64,000 nucleotides of DNA from Cuneatibacter caecimuris (GCF_004216775.1 NZ_SGXF01000003.1:348561-412560); one strand, 5' to 3'. Positions 34,406 through 43,123 are shown, numbered from the stretch's first letter. Program-made: numbers and translations. The notes: generated from the sequence alone by a model not told the origin.

Positions 34406-36097
34406 ATGAACAGTACATTTCAAACGATATTCGGCCTGCTGGGAGGGCTTGCCATTTTCATTTTCGGAATGAATATGATGAGTGAATGCCTGCAGAAAGC
34501 AGCAGGAGAAAAAATGAAGAGCATCCTTTCCATGCTGACCAGAAATCCTGTGCTGGGCGTGCTGGCCGGGGCTCTGGCCACCGCGGTGCTGCAGAGCAGC
34601 AGCGCCACTACGGTGATGACGATCGGTTTTGTCAGTTCAGGTCTTATGACGTTGCCGCAGGCAATCTCCGTAATCCTTGGCGCCAATATCGGCACTACCA
34701 TGACTGCTCAGCTCATTGCATTTAAAATCAGCGATTATATTTACCTGATCGTATTTATTGGATTTTTACTTTCTTTTGTAACAAAAAAGGAAAAATTGAA
34801 AAATATCGGACAGACGATTTTCGCATTCGGCCTTCTGTTTACAGGTATTGAAATTATGGGTTCTGTAATGGAGCCGCTGGCTTCCAGCCCTGTGTTCCTG
34901 AAAATGATCGAGCAGGTTTCCCATATTCCTGTATTGGGAGTGCTGGTAGGAACGCTGATGACCCTGGTTGTGCAGAGCAGCAGCGCTACCATTGCGGTTC
35001 TGCAGAATTTTGCATCTCAGCCTGCTGCAGATGGGATCACAAGCATCATCGGGCTTACAGGCGCTATCCCCATTTTGCTGGGCGATAATATCGGGACCAC
35101 AATCACAGCTCTTTTGGCCTCTGTGGGCCAGTCCAAAGACGCCAGAAGGACCGCGGCAGCCCATTGCATTTTTAATGTGTCCGGGGCGCTGCTGTTTATC
35201 TGGCTGATCAAACCCTTTGCCGCTTTGATTCGGTGGCTGTCGCCCGGAGGCGCAGAGGTGGACGCAATTTCCAGACAGATTGCCAATGCCCATACAGCCT
35301 TTAATGTCACAATGGTTCTGATCTGGGTGCCGCTGATCTGGCTGATGGTAAAACTGGTGATGCGGATCATTCCGGATGCGAAAGGCAAAGAGGAACCGGA
35401 ACGCCAGCCAGGATTTTTGGACCGAAGGATCATCAGCCAGCCGGCCGCCGCGCTGGAACTGGTGGCCCGGGAGGTGGTGAATGCCGGAAAGTCCGTCCAT
35501 GAAATGCTCTCTCTGGCAGGTACGGCAGTGAAAGAAGGAAACGCCCGGACTGTGGAAATGATCCGGGAAAAAGGCCGGTCTGTACAGAAAACCTATGATG
35601 AAATTATGGAGTATCTGGCCGATTTGTTTGCAGCAGGAGTCCTTACAGAGGAGCAGGCGTCACAGACCGCGGGGCTGATGTATGTGCTCAGCGATATTGA
35701 AAGAATGGGAAGCCTCTGCTGTGAAACAGCGGATGCTTTCAGGAAAGGGGCGGATGGCAAACGTGCTTATTCCCGGGAGGCATCCGTGGATTTGGCGAAA
35801 AGCCTGGAAATGATACAGGAGATGTACGGACAGGCGGTTCAGGCCCTGATGTACGGCGATACTGTGAGCGCGGAAAAGATTCTGGAGCAGAGAAACCAGG
35901 TGATGACGCTGGATATCGGAATGCGCCGGGCCCATATGGAACGGGTGAATCAGGGCAGATGCAGCCCGGCGATGACCGCCGCTTTTACCGGAATTCTGCA
36001 CAGTATTGACAGAATGGGAAACAGCTGTGTGAATATGGCGGATGCAGCCATGTCAGGAACGCGGTTTACTTATTTCCTGGGCGGCCTGCCAGGCTGA
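34406..36097 (+). CDS. Na/Pi cotransporter family protein with C-terminal PhoU-like domain
   Basis: A 563-residue protein. The N-terminal membrane half (about 1-320) has two inverted repeats with the Na/Pi motif: GALATAVLQSSSATTVM near 54 and GTLMTLVVQSSSATIAVL near 183, each followed by GANIGTT or GDNIGTT. The C-terminal cytoplasmic half (about 345-550) is helical and PhoU-like (AALELVAREVVNAGKSVHEML). It imports phosphate, or a similar anion, with Na+; the YjbB type can also export phosphate. Monocistronic, with a short terminator hairpin at 36130-36156. Confidence 0.92.
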   Translation: MNSTFQTIFGLLGGLAIFIFGMNMMSECLQKAAGEKMKSILSMLTRNPVLGVLAGALATAVLQSSSATTVMTIGFVSSGLMTLPQAISVILGANIGTTMTAQLIAFKISDYIYLIVFIGFLLSFVTKKEKLKNIGQTIFAFGLLFTGIEIMGSVMEPLASSPVFLKMIEQVSHIPVLGVLVGTLMTLVVQSSSATIAVLQNFASQPAADGITSIIGLTGAIPILLGDNIGTTITALLASVGQSKDARRTAAAHCIFNVSGALLFIWLIKPFAALIRWLSPGGAEVDAISRQIANAHTAFNVTMVLIWVPLIWLMVKLVMRIIPDAKGKEEPERQPGFLDRRIISQPAAALELVAREVVNAGKSVHEMLSLAGTAVKEGNARTVEMIREKGRSVQKTYDEIMEYLADLFAAGVLTEEQASQTAGLMYVLSDIERMGSLCCETADAFRKGADGKRAYSREASVDLAKSLEMIQEMYGQAVQALMYGDTVSAEKILEQRNQVMTLDIGMRRAHMERVNQGRCSPAMTAAFTGILHSIDRMGNSCVNMADAAMSGTRFTYFLGGLPG

Positions 36098-36129
36098 ACG
36101 CGGATGTGAAGACTTTAGGAGAAATATTT

Positions 36130-36156
36130 GCGCCTCTGTGATCAGGGGCGCTTTTG
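36130..36156 (+). terminator. terminator after the Na/Pi gene
   Basis: A 7-bp stem (GCGCCTC with GGGGCGC, one G-U pair), loop TGTGATCA, then TTTT. It directly precedes the partial repeat copy D. Confidence 0.65.
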
Positions 36157-36157
36157 T

Positions 36158-36224
36158 TATTGCAAAGGAGATATGGCCGCTAAAGCGACCGCGCTTCGGC
36201 GCGCGGGTCCGGCTGGCCGGACTC
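36158..36224 (+). repeat. 3' half of a multi-hairpin repeat (copy D)
   Basis: It begins in the linker (AAGGAGATATGG) and contains only hairpins 4-6: GGCCGCTAAAGCGACC, CGCGC-TTCG-GCGCG and GGTCCGG-CTGG-CCGGACT. There is no hairpin 1-3 sequence to the left. It is complementary in extent to the minus-strand fragment at 23932-24009. Confidence 0.8.
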
Positions 36225-36253
36225 GTTGTTCTTTCCCTGATTTAAATTGTTAG

Positions 36254-36282
36254 TTGACAGAAACAGAGTTATATTAGATAAT
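36254..36282 (+). promoter_or_regulatory. promoter of the FGGY kinase gene
   Basis: TTGACA (36254-36259), a 17-bp spacer and GATAAT (36277-36282). CAGAAACA near 36258 is matched by TGTGTTTCTG near 36291, a loose inverted repeat that could be an operator. Confidence 0.6.
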
Positions 36283-36328
36283 GAAAAAAATGTGTTTCTG
36301 AGCAAACGAATCATTGGAGGGAAACTGG

Positions 36329-37939
36329 ATGAGCGGGACAAAGAACGAAATTCGGGAGATGATTGAACAGGGGAAGGCAGTTTTGGGAATTGAACTGGGC
36401 TCCACAAGGATCAAGGCAGTGCTGGTGGATGAAAACCACAGGCCTGTGGCGTCAGGAAGCCATAACTGGGAAAACCGGCTGGAGAATGGGATCTGGACCT
36501 ATTCTCTGGAAGATATCTGGGCCGGGATTCAGGACAGTTACCGCAAGATGGCGGAGGATGTGAGGGGGCAGTATGGAGCAGACCTGAGAAAGATCAGGGC
36601 TTTGGGATTCAGCGCAATGATGCACGGCTATATGGTTTTTGATAAAGAGGACAGGCTTTTGACGCCGTTTCGCACCTGGCGCAATACGATGACAGGGGAA
36701 GCATCTGAAAAGCTGACAGAAGCATTTCAATATCATATCCCGCAGCGGTGGAGTATTGCTCATCTGTACCAGGCGGCGCTGAATGGAGAAAGTCATGTAA
36801 AAGATGCCGCTTATCTCACCACACTGGCAGGATATGTGCACTGGAAGCTGACAGGCGAGAAGGTTCTGGGAGTGGGAGAGGCATCCGGGATGTTTCCGAT
36901 TGATATACAGACCCATACATATCAAAAAGGGATGCTGGAAATATTTGACAGGCTGGTGGAAGGATATGGATATCCCTGGAAGATCGGGGAAATTCTGCCC
37001 AGGGTGCTGACCGCAGGGGAAGCCGCAGGAGTTCTGTCGAAAGAAGGGGCTGGGCTGCTGGACACCACGGGGCTGCTGGAGCCTGGAATTCCCCTTTGTC
37101 CGCCGGAAGGCGACGCCGGAACCGGAATGGCCGCTACCAACAGCGTCGCAAGAAGGACCGGCAATGTTTCGGCCGGAACATCTGTTTTTTCCATGGTGGT
37201 ATTGGAAAAAGAGCTTTCAAAAGTATATCCTGAAATTGATCTTGTTACCACGCCTGCCGGAGATTTGGTGGCCATGGTGCACTGCAATAACTGTACGTCG
37301 GATCTGAATGCCTGGGTGAATATTTTTAAAGAGTTTGCCGAAAGCTTTGGCATGACGGCGGACATGGACAGCCTGTTTGAAACCCTGTACCGCAAGGCCC
37401 TGGAAGGAGATGCGGACTGCGGCGGGCTGCTGGCTTATAATTACTTTTCGGGCGAGCACATCACCGGCTTTGAGGAAGGGCGCCCGCTGTTTGTCCGCCG
37501 TCCTGATGATAAATTTAACCTGGCTAACTTTATGAGGGTGCATCTCTTCACCGCGCTGGGCGCTTTGAAGGCCGGAAATGACATCCTCTTAAAACAGGAA
37601 GGCGTGCGTCTGGATAAAATATTAGGGCATGGCGGCCTGTTCAGGACGAAAGGCGTGGGCCAGCGGATGATGGCCGGTGCTTTGAATGTGCCTGTTTCTG
37701 TGATGGAAACTGCCGGTGAGGGCGGCGCATGGGGAATTGCCCTGCTGGCTTCCTATATGGTCGGGAAAGAAGTGGGGGAGACACTGGATTCCTATCTGGA
37801 AAAGAAGGTATTTGCAGGAGAGACGGGAGATGAAGTGCTGCCGGAACCTGAAGACGTGGCCGGCTTTGATCTTTTCCTCCGCCGCTATCTGGACGGACTG
37901 GAAATAGAGCGGGCGGCGGTGAAGTGCCTTCCGGAATAA
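36329..37939 (+). CDS. FGGY family carbohydrate kinase
   Basis: A 536-residue sugar kinase of the FGGY fold. The phosphate-1 loop is [18 protein letters not shown] near 17, and FGGY_N continues with [15 protein letters not shown] and PFRTWRN near 120. FGGY_C begins around 290 with [16 protein letters not shown] and has the ATP-binding [23 protein letters not shown] near 430. Related proteins phosphorylate ribulose, xylulose or other polyols; the exact sugar cannot be assigned. ATG 36329 has GGAGGG 7 bases upstream. A TTG at 36314 overlaps that site and is unlikely. It stands alone, without isomerase or transporter genes that would reveal the pathway. Confidence 0.88.
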   Translation: MSGTKNEIREMIEQGKAVLGIELGSTRIKAVLVDENHRPVASGSHNWENRLENGIWTYSLEDIWAGIQDSYRKMAEDVRGQYGADLRKIRALGFSAMMHGYMVFDKEDRLLTPFRTWRNTMTGEASEKLTEAFQYHIPQRWSIAHLYQAALNGESHVKDAAYLTTLAGYVHWKLTGEKVLGVGEASGMFPIDIQTHTYQKGMLEIFDRLVEGYGYPWKIGEILPRVLTAGEAAGVLSKEGAGLLDTTGLLEPGIPLCPPEGDAGTGMAATNSVARRTGNVSAGTSVFSMVVLEKELSKVYPEIDLVTTPAGDLVAMVHCNNCTSDLNAWVNIFKEFAESFGMTADMDSLFETLYRKALEGDADCGGLLAYNYFSGEHITGFEEGRPLFVRRPDDKFNLANFMRVHLFTALGALKAGNDILLKQEGVRLDKILGHGGLFRTKGVGQRMMAGALNVPVSVMETAGEGGAWGIALLASYMVGKEVGETLDSYLEKKVFAGETGDEVLPEPEDVAGFDLFLRRYLDGLEIERAAVKCLPE

Positions 37940-37984
37940 GTGCCTATGAAATCTGGTAATGATAAAACGGGTAACCCCTTTTTA

Positions 37985-38024
37985 ACCCTCCTGCCTGCGG
38001 TCAGCCGCTGCAGGAGGGTCCTTT
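37985..38024 (+). terminator. terminator after the FGGY kinase
   Basis: ACCCTCCTGC (37985-37994) pairs with GCAGGAGGGT (38010-38019), with an inner GCGG/CCGC step. CCTTTTG follows. Confidence 0.7.
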
Positions 38025-38049
38025 TGAGGGATGAAAAATTTTAAAAAAA

Positions 38050-38078
38050 TGTGACCTGCCGGCTGTCCGGCGCGTGTT
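38050..38078 (+). promoter_or_regulatory. possible ECF-type autoregulated promoter
   Basis: TGTGACC (38050-38056) and CGTGTT (38073-38078) are spaced like ECF promoters (AAC-type -35, 16-17 bp, CGT-type -10). Transcription would begin at about 38085, which leaves AAGGGAG in the message and supports the GTG start at 38101. Confidence 0.4.
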
Positions 38079-38100
38079 ATAGATGAAGGGAGCTGAAACA

Positions 38101-38601
38101 GTGCGCTTCAAAAAACAGGAATCAGCAGACCCAGCGGTTCAGGGGCTGGAAGAGATTTACGACAGATACGGCGCTCTGCTGTTCCGCGTCTGCTTTTCAG
38201 AGCTGCAGAACAGACAAGACGCAGAGGATGCGGTACAGGAAATATTTCTGAAGCTGCTGCGCCGCCGGCCGGTATTTTCTGACAGTGATCACCAGAGAGC
38301 CTGGCTGATCAGGACGGCAGTGAATCAGAGCAGAGACCAGCTGAGGCGAAGAAAAGTGCGGCTGGCGGTTCCGTTGGAAGAACTGCAGGAATATGCGCTT
38401 TCAGAAGAAGAAACGGGATTTCTGGAAGAGGTGATGGGGCTGCCGGACAAATACCGGCTGGCAGTTACGCTGCACTATCTGGAAGGATACTCTGTGAAGG
38501 AGACGGCGGTCATGCTGAGGATCTCTGAATCTGCGGTGAAAATGCGCCTGTCCAGAGGACGGGAGCTGCTGAAGGGATGGAAGGAGGACAGCCATGTTTG
38601 A
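38101..38601 (+). CDS. ECF-type RNA polymerase sigma factor
   Basis: A 166-residue, two-domain sigma factor with region 2 (about 15-80) and region 4 (about 105-160). Region 2 has YDRYGALLFRVCFSEL and AEDAVQEIFLKLLRR. Region 4 has LPDKYRLAVTLHYLEGYSVKE then a helix-turn-helix with MLRISESAVKMRLSRGRELL. There is no region 1 or 3. It would direct a small regulon under control of the membrane protein encoded next, with which it overlaps by 8 bases. GTG 38101 lies 8 bases after AAGGGAG; ATG 38083 is an in-frame alternative. The signal is unknown. Confidence 0.92.
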   Translation: MRFKKQESADPAVQGLEEIYDRYGALLFRVCFSELQNRQDAEDAVQEIFLKLLRRRPVFSDSDHQRAWLIRTAVNQSRDQLRRRKVRLAVPLEELQEYALSEEETGFLEEVMGLPDKYRLAVTLHYLEGYSVKETAVMLRISESAVKMRLSRGRELLKGWKEDSHV

Positions 38602-39172
38602 CCGGAATATGCGGGAAGCGTATCAGAAGGTGCAGCCTTCTGCAGGGCTGCGGAACAGGGTGCTGCAGCTGGAGACAGAATATGGGAGGCCAAAAACCAG
38701 GCGGATCGCAAGCAGGCGTCTGCTGGTGTCTGCTGCGTGTTTTGCAATCCTTCTGGGAACGGCAGGACTGCTGTTTCGGGGAAATCCATCCATACGTGTC
38801 TGGTCTGGCGGGACCCCCCTGAGCGAAAAGCCTGCAGTGGTTCAGACTGTGGGGCAGGGGCCTGGAAAAGTAAGGGCAGAGGCATTTATCATGCCGGCCA
38901 ATGCGCAGGCAGAAGTACTGCTTCTTCTGGAAATTGACAGCGGCAGTGCAGAAATACATGCGGATCAGGGAATACTGTTTTTAGAGGAAGCTTTCGCGGA
39001 AGATGCGGCAGCTTCCCTGAAGATATCAGGGAAGACAGCTGTATACTGGAAACTGCCGGAACCGGCGGCAGGCCAGATACCGCGGCTGTATATTTCAGCC
39101 AGAGGGCAGCATGCCGTCGTAACAGTGGAAAAAACGGAAGACGGCTATGCGGCAATATTACAGGAAGAATAA
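38594..39172 (+). CDS. putative anti-sigma factor (single-pass membrane protein)
   Basis: A 192-residue protein with about 40 cytoplasmic residues (MREAYQKVQPSAGLRNRVLQ), one membrane segment near 44-60 (LLVSAACFAILLGTAGLLF) and an extracytoplasmic domain of about 125 residues with no recognised family. The N-terminal helical piece resembles the start of many clostridial anti-sigma proteins (a short LR.RVL.L element before the membrane segment). It overlaps the sigma gene by 8 bases, the usual sign of an anti-sigma/sigma pair. The zinc-binding HxxxCxxC motif of ZAS anti-sigma factors is absent. Function inferred from context. Confidence 0.65.
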   Translation: MFDRNMREAYQKVQPSAGLRNRVLQLETEYGRPKTRRIASRRLLVSAACFAILLGTAGLLFRGNPSIRVWSGGTPLSEKPAVVQTVGQGPGKVRAEAFIMPANAQAEVLLLLEIDSGSAEIHADQGILFLEEAFAEDAAASLKISGKTAVYWKLPEPAAGQIPRLYISARGQHAVVTVEKTEDGYAAILQEE

Positions 39173-39186
39173 GGAGAAGAGAAGTG

Positions 39187-39738
39187 ATGAAAAAAAGAAT
39201 GATCAGTCTGGTGCTGGCGGCAGCGCTGGCAATTACAATGACAGCATGCGGGAGCGGATCTCCCAAAGAGACCACAGCGGCAACTACAGAGGCGGCCCAG
39301 CTGGAGGGATCTCTGACAGATATCGTGGATGAGATATATGAAAATGCAGTAGGATTTGAAATTGCTGTAGCTCCTGCGGAGAAACTGGATACTTCAGACG
39401 CGGAAATGTTCCAATATATTACCGGTATGTCTGGCACAGATTCTGTGGAAGAAGCAGTCTATTCTGACGCGATGATTAATGCAGTGGCATATTCCATGGT
39501 GCTGATCCGGGCAAAGGACGGCGCTGATGTGGAAAAAATTAAAAAAGAAGTTCTGGAGGGTGTGGACCCCAGAAAGTGGATCTGTGTGTCGGCTGAGAAT
39601 GTGGTTGTTACCAACTGCGGCAATGTGATCATGATGGTGATGTCTGACAAAGAGATGACCGGCATCATTTATGACGCGTTCCAGAAGGTGAGCGGAGGCA
39701 AGACCGGGGAACAGCTGACCAGGGTAACTGAAGAATAA
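39187..39738 (+). CDS. DUF4358 lipoprotein
   Basis: A 183-residue lipoprotein with the signal KKRMISLVLAAALAITMTACG and Cys near 21. A T/E-rich spacer is followed by a domain containing SLTDIVDEIYENA and NAVAYSMVLIRAKDGADVEKIKKEV near 95. The domain then reads PRKWICVSAENVVVTNCGNVIMMVMS, a pattern typical for DUF4358. The family occurs in Firmicutes next to DHHW/AlgX-like and MBOAT acyltransferase genes, and its function is unknown. Here the DHHW gene is next but no MBOAT gene is present. A GTG at 39184 is an equally placed start. Confidence 0.8.
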   Translation: MKKRMISLVLAAALAITMTACGSGSPKETTAATTEAAQLEGSLTDIVDEIYENAVGFEIAVAPAEKLDTSDAEMFQYITGMSGTDSVEEAVYSDAMINAVAYSMVLIRAKDGADVEKIKKEVLEGVDPRKWICVSAENVVVTNCGNVIMMVMSDKEMTGIIYDAFQKVSGGKTGEQLTRVTEE

Positions 39739-39760
39739 AACAGAAGGAAAGGAACGGCGG

Positions 39761-40708
39761 ATGCGAAAATTTGTGAAATCCAGGAAAATGGCTGCGCTGC
39801 TGATCGCGGCTGCGGTTCTGGCGGCAATTTTGTGTCTCGCCGTTTTTTTGCCTGGAGCTTTGCGGAAAGCAAAAGAAAGCGGAGAAATCTATGTATCAGG
39901 CGATTGCGCTTCCAAACTGGACTATCCGCTGAAAGAGAAAAGTCTGGAAAGGGCGGCCCTCCGGTTCCGGTACCTGTATGACAATTATCTGGCAGGGAAA
40001 GGACTGTCGATTTATTTTTCCGTCATACCGGATAAGAATTATTTTTTGGCAGAAGAAAGCGGATATTCTGCCATGGATTATGACCAGCTCCGGGAGGATT
40101 TGAAAAACCGGCTGGATTATATGCAGTACGTGGAAATATTTGATTGCCTGGAGCTGGAAGACTATTACAGGACTGACAGCCACTGGAGGCAGGAGAGGAT
40201 CGGAAAGGTGGCGCGGCGCCTGGGGGAGGCCCTTGGGGTGTCCCAGTATCTTGCTGCGGACTATGAAGAACGCTCGGCAGGACTATTTACAGGCTCTTAT
40301 ATGAGAGAAGGAACTCTGGAAATGGAGCCGGACGAGCTGCGGTACCTGGTCAGCCCGGAACTGGAAAACTGTACGGTGTATCATTATCTGGACGGGCGGA
40401 CGACGCCTGTGTATGATTGGGAAAAACTTCGGGATAAAGATGCCTATGGTTTTTTCCTTTCAGGAACTGATCCGATTCTGACCATCGAAAACCCTGAAGC
40501 TGGGACGGACAGAGAACTGGTGATCTTCCGGGATTCTTTCTGCTCCAGCCTGGCGCCCCTTCTTGTGGGCGGTTACAGAAAAATAACCCTGGTGGATATC
40601 AGATACGTCCGCTCTGATAATCTGGGGACGTATCTGACATTTCAAGATCAGGACGTGCTGTTTCTTTACAGCACTTTAGTGCTGAATAACAGCGCTATCT
40701 TGCGTTGA
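39761..40708 (+). CDS. DHHW/AlgX-like SGNH-hydrolase family protein
   Basis: A 315-residue protein with an N-terminal membrane anchor (about 12-33, LLIAAAVLAAILCLAVFL) and an extracellular domain. The DHHW motif appears as YRTDSHWRQERI near 130, and LVIFRDSFCSSLAPLL near 255 carries the family's Ser (D-S-F/Y pattern). Related proteins (AlgX/AlgJ) bind or O-acetylate polysaccharides in the cell wall space. With the DUF4358 lipoprotein and the ECF sigma pair it suggests a regulated envelope-modification unit. Its last 14 bases overlap the convergent MATE gene. Confidence 0.8.
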   Translation: MRKFVKSRKMAALLIAAAVLAAILCLAVFLPGALRKAKESGEIYVSGDCASKLDYPLKEKSLERAALRFRYLYDNYLAGKGLSIYFSVIPDKNYFLAEESGYSAMDYDQLREDLKNRLDYMQYVEIFDCLELEDYYRTDSHWRQERIGKVARRLGEALGVSQYLAADYEERSAGLFTGSYMREGTLEMEPDELRYLVSPELENCTVYHYLDGRTTPVYDWEKLRDKDAYGFFLSGTDPILTIENPEAGTDRELVIFRDSFCSSLAPLLVGGYRKITLVDIRYVRSDNLGTYLTFQDQDVLFLYSTLVLNNSAILR

Positions 40709-42077
40709 AAGCGGGGTTTTGCCGGGGAATCTGCCATTCCTCCTGTTTTTTGGTGAAGAAGTACTGCTTCCTGTACCGGTAGATCAGGAAGGCGGAAACC
40801 AGGCAGGATGCCAGCTCCGCCAGGGGGACTGCCAGCCAGATTCCGTCCGCGCCAATCACCATCGGCAGAAGGATCAGCGCTGCTGTGAGAAATATAAAGG
40901 TGCGCAGCAGCGAGATTAGTGCGGATACCTTGCCGTTTTGCAGGGCTGTGAACAGTCCGGAGGCATAGATATTAAATCCGGCGAACAGATAGCCGGTGGA
41001 AAACAGCAAAAAACCATGAAGGGCCAGCGGGAATACATCGCTGGTTTTTTTAATGAATACAGATACGATGGGTTCCGCCAGCAGATAGGAGAGCACCGTA
41101 ACCAGAACGGTGAGAGCCCCGATGATCTGGGTGCTGATCCGGAACAGCTTATGCACCCTCTTGTAATTTCTGCTGCCAAGGCTGAAACTGAATACCGGGG
41201 ACGCGCCACCGATAAACCCCATAAAAACCGCAGTCAGAAAGAATTGGGCGTACAGAGCTACCGTGATCGCTGCCACGCCGCCTTCTCCCAGGTACTGCAG
41301 AGCAATCTGGTTAAACAGCAGGGTGGTGACGGATATGGACAGATTGCTGACCATTTCAGAAGATCCGTTAAAGCAGGAAAATCCGATGATTTTGAGGCGG
41401 AACCGCGGCCGTACAAAGCACAGAGCGCCTTTGCGGTGAAATAAAAAATAGAAAAAACCAGGAATCGCCGCCACAGAGTATCCGATGGCAGTGGCCAGGG
41501 CTGCGCCTTCCACGCCCCATCCCAGAACTGCCACGAACACGTAGTCCAGAGCAATATTAGTGGTCCCTGACAGCACGGTCAGAAGAAAACCCAGGCCGGG
41601 CCTGCCCGCTGTAATGAAAAAGGAAAGAAAAATCAGCTGCAGAGCTGCCAGAGGCATGAACAGTACTAGCAGATGCAGATATCCGTAGCAGTCCGCCCAG
41701 AGCAAGTCCGTAGCGCCCAGAAAACGCAGCAGCGGGTCCATGAACAGGATGGATAAAAAGGAAATCACAGCCGCTAAGATTACGGCCAGGATGGCAATGG
41801 AGGTGAAATTTTCCTTTGCCTCCCGCGTCTTGCCTTCTCCCATCTGCTTTGCAACAATGGCGCTGCCTCCGGAGGAAAACATCAGAGTCACAGCCAGGAT
41901 CACACTGATTACCGGATATACGATATTCATGGCGGCCAAAGCATTTTCCCCCACGCAGTTAGCGATAAAAATTGCATCCACCATCTGATAGACTGACATA
42001 AACAACAGGTTCAAAATACTGGGAACAGTAAATCCCAGGAGGGAAATCATGCCGAAATCCCTGTTCAAGCGGTTCAT
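40695..42077 (-). CDS. MATE family efflux transporter (second copy, DinF/NorM type)
   Basis: A 460-residue membrane protein with twelve segments. It has GFTVPSILNLLFMSVYQMVDAIFIANCVGENALAAMNI near the start and GGSAIVAKQMGEGKTREAKENF near 70, and the second half has FNQIALQYLGEGGVAAITVAL. It differs from the MATE protein at 30.3 kb, so the two are paralogues of different subfamilies. Substrate unknown. It is convergent with the DHHW gene and divergent from the DUF2975 gene, with which it shares an intergenic region of about 215 bp. Confidence 0.92.
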   Translation of the reverse strand: MNRLNRDFGMISLLGFTVPSILNLLFMSVYQMVDAIFIANCVGENALAAMNIVYPVISVILAVTLMFSSGGSAIVAKQMGEGKTREAKENFTSIAILAVILAAVISFLSILFMDPLLRFLGATDLLWADCYGYLHLLVLFMPLAALQLIFLSFFITAGRPGLGFLLTVLSGTTNIALDYVFVAVLGWGVEGAALATAIGYSVAAIPGFFYFLFHRKGALCFVRPRFRLKIIGFSCFNGSSEMVSNLSISVTTLLFNQIALQYLGEGGVAAITVALYAQFFLTAVFMGFIGGASPVFSFSLGSRNYKRVHKLFRISTQIIGALTVLVTVLSYLLAEPIVSVFIKKTSDVFPLALHGFLLFSTGYLFAGFNIYASGLFTALQNGKVSALISLLRTFIFLTAALILLPMVIGADGIWLAVPLAELASCLVSAFLIYRYRKQYFFTKKQEEWQIPRQNPAFNAR

Positions 42078-42200
42078 ATTCTCATCTCCTTATTGACTGA
42101 TTCCGCAGCTGCATCAGTGGGAAAGGAAAAAATTGATTGCAGCTGGGTCTGTCAGATATCATAAACCATACAGCAGCTGTAAGGTCAAGGGAAATATTTA

Positions 42201-42252
42201 TATCGAAAATCGATAAAAAACAATTGACAATCGAAAGAGAAAGAATTAAAAT
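42201..42252 (+). promoter_or_regulatory. promoter of the DUF2975-XRE pair with palindromic operator candidate
   Basis: TTGACA (42224-42229), a 17-bp spacer and TAAAAT (42247-42252). Just upstream, TATCGA-AAA-TCGATA (42201-42215) is a perfect palindrome. ATCGAAA recurs at 42230, inside the spacer. The HTH protein of the operon could bind these sites. Confidence 0.55.
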
Positions 42253-42292
42253 AAAGAAAAACAGGCTGAAAGACAGCAAATAGGAGGATGCA

Positions 42293-42778
42293 ATGGAACA
42301 GAAGAGTTTGAGCAGGTGGCTGAAAGTAATACTGGCAGGGTTGGGATGCTGCGGTGCAGTGGTTTATATTTACCTGATTCCTGTGCTGGGCAGGGAAATT
42401 GTGCAGCGGTATCCGGAGCTGCAGCTGGAAACTGCATACCGGTGCTGGCTTGGGATCTGCTGGATTACTGCCGTTCCGTGTTATCTGGTACTTCTGGAGG
42501 GATGGAAGATTGCAGGTGAGATTGGCCGGGACCACTCTTTTTCCATGAATAATGCCAGGAGCCTGAAACATGTTTCCGGACTGGCAGCTTTTGACGCGGC
42601 ATTTTTTTTCGCCGCAAATATTATTCTGCTTCTGTTGGACATGAACCATCCCGGCATTGCCGCAGGCTCCATGTTCGTGGTATTTGGAGGCGTGGCAGTG
42701 GCAGTGGCTGCCGCTTCCCTGTCCCATCTGGTACAGAAAGCAGCGAAAATACAGGAAGAGAATGATCTCACCATATAG
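42293..42778 (+). CDS. DUF2975 membrane protein
   Basis: A 161-residue protein with four membrane segments (about 12-32, 52-70, 98-116, 122-144). The family pattern includes YPEL near 40, GRDHSFSMNNARSLKHVSGLAAFDA near 80 and a short charged C-terminus. DUF2975 genes nearly always precede a small XRE regulator of the YozG type, as here (9-base gap). The function is unknown; the pair may form a membrane-sensing regulator unit. Confidence 0.85.
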   Translation: MEQKSLSRWLKVILAGLGCCGAVVYIYLIPVLGREIVQRYPELQLETAYRCWLGICWITAVPCYLVLLEGWKIAGEIGRDHSFSMNNARSLKHVSGLAAFDAAFFFAANIILLLLDMNHPGIAAGSMFVVFGGVAVAVAAASLSHLVQKAAKIQEENDLTI

Positions 42779-42787
42779 GAGGCGGAA

Positions 42788-43015
42788 ATGATTATTGTCA
42801 ATATAGATGTGATGCTGGCGAAGCGGAAAATGAGCGTGACAGAGCTTTCAGAGCGTGTTGGGATTACCATGGCGAATATCTCCATCCTGAAAAACGGGCG
42901 GGCCAAAGCGATCAGAATCGAGACGCTGGACCGTATCTGCCGGGCGCTGGACTGCCAGCCGGGGGATATCCTGGAGTGGAGAAAGGGCCCGGAGGATGCC
43001 CCGGAAGAAAAATGA
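42788..43015 (+). CDS. small XRE/Cro family regulator (YozG-like)
   Basis: A 75-residue DNA-binding protein that is almost only a helix-turn-helix: IIVNIDVMLAKRKMSVTELSERVGITMANISILKNG then IRIETLDRICRALDCQPGDILEW. The last part is the hallmark of YozG-like regulators. The start follows AGGAGGCGGAA. It probably autoregulates the DUF2975 operon. Confidence 0.92.
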   Translation: MIIVNIDVMLAKRKMSVTELSERVGITMANISILKNGRAKAIRIETLDRICRALDCQPGDILEWRKGPEDAPEEK

Positions 43016-43070
43016 CAGTCATAAAAACGGCAGAGTTTGAGATCCTGAGCAGGGAATTATTGCCAGGTAC

Positions 43071-43099
43071 TTGACAAGTGTTATATACTGTTATATACT
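43071..43099 (+). promoter_or_regulatory. promoter and operator candidate of the GntR-ABC operon
   Basis: TTGACA (43071-43076), a 17-bp spacer and TATACT (43094-43099). The -35 is the centre of the palindrome ACTTGACAAGT (43070-43080). The 10-mer TTATATACTG is repeated in tandem at 43081-43100 across the -10. Both are plausible binding sites for the operon's own GntR protein. Confidence 0.65.
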
Positions 43100-43123
43100 G
43101 TTTATTGAACAGGAGGTAAGGTG

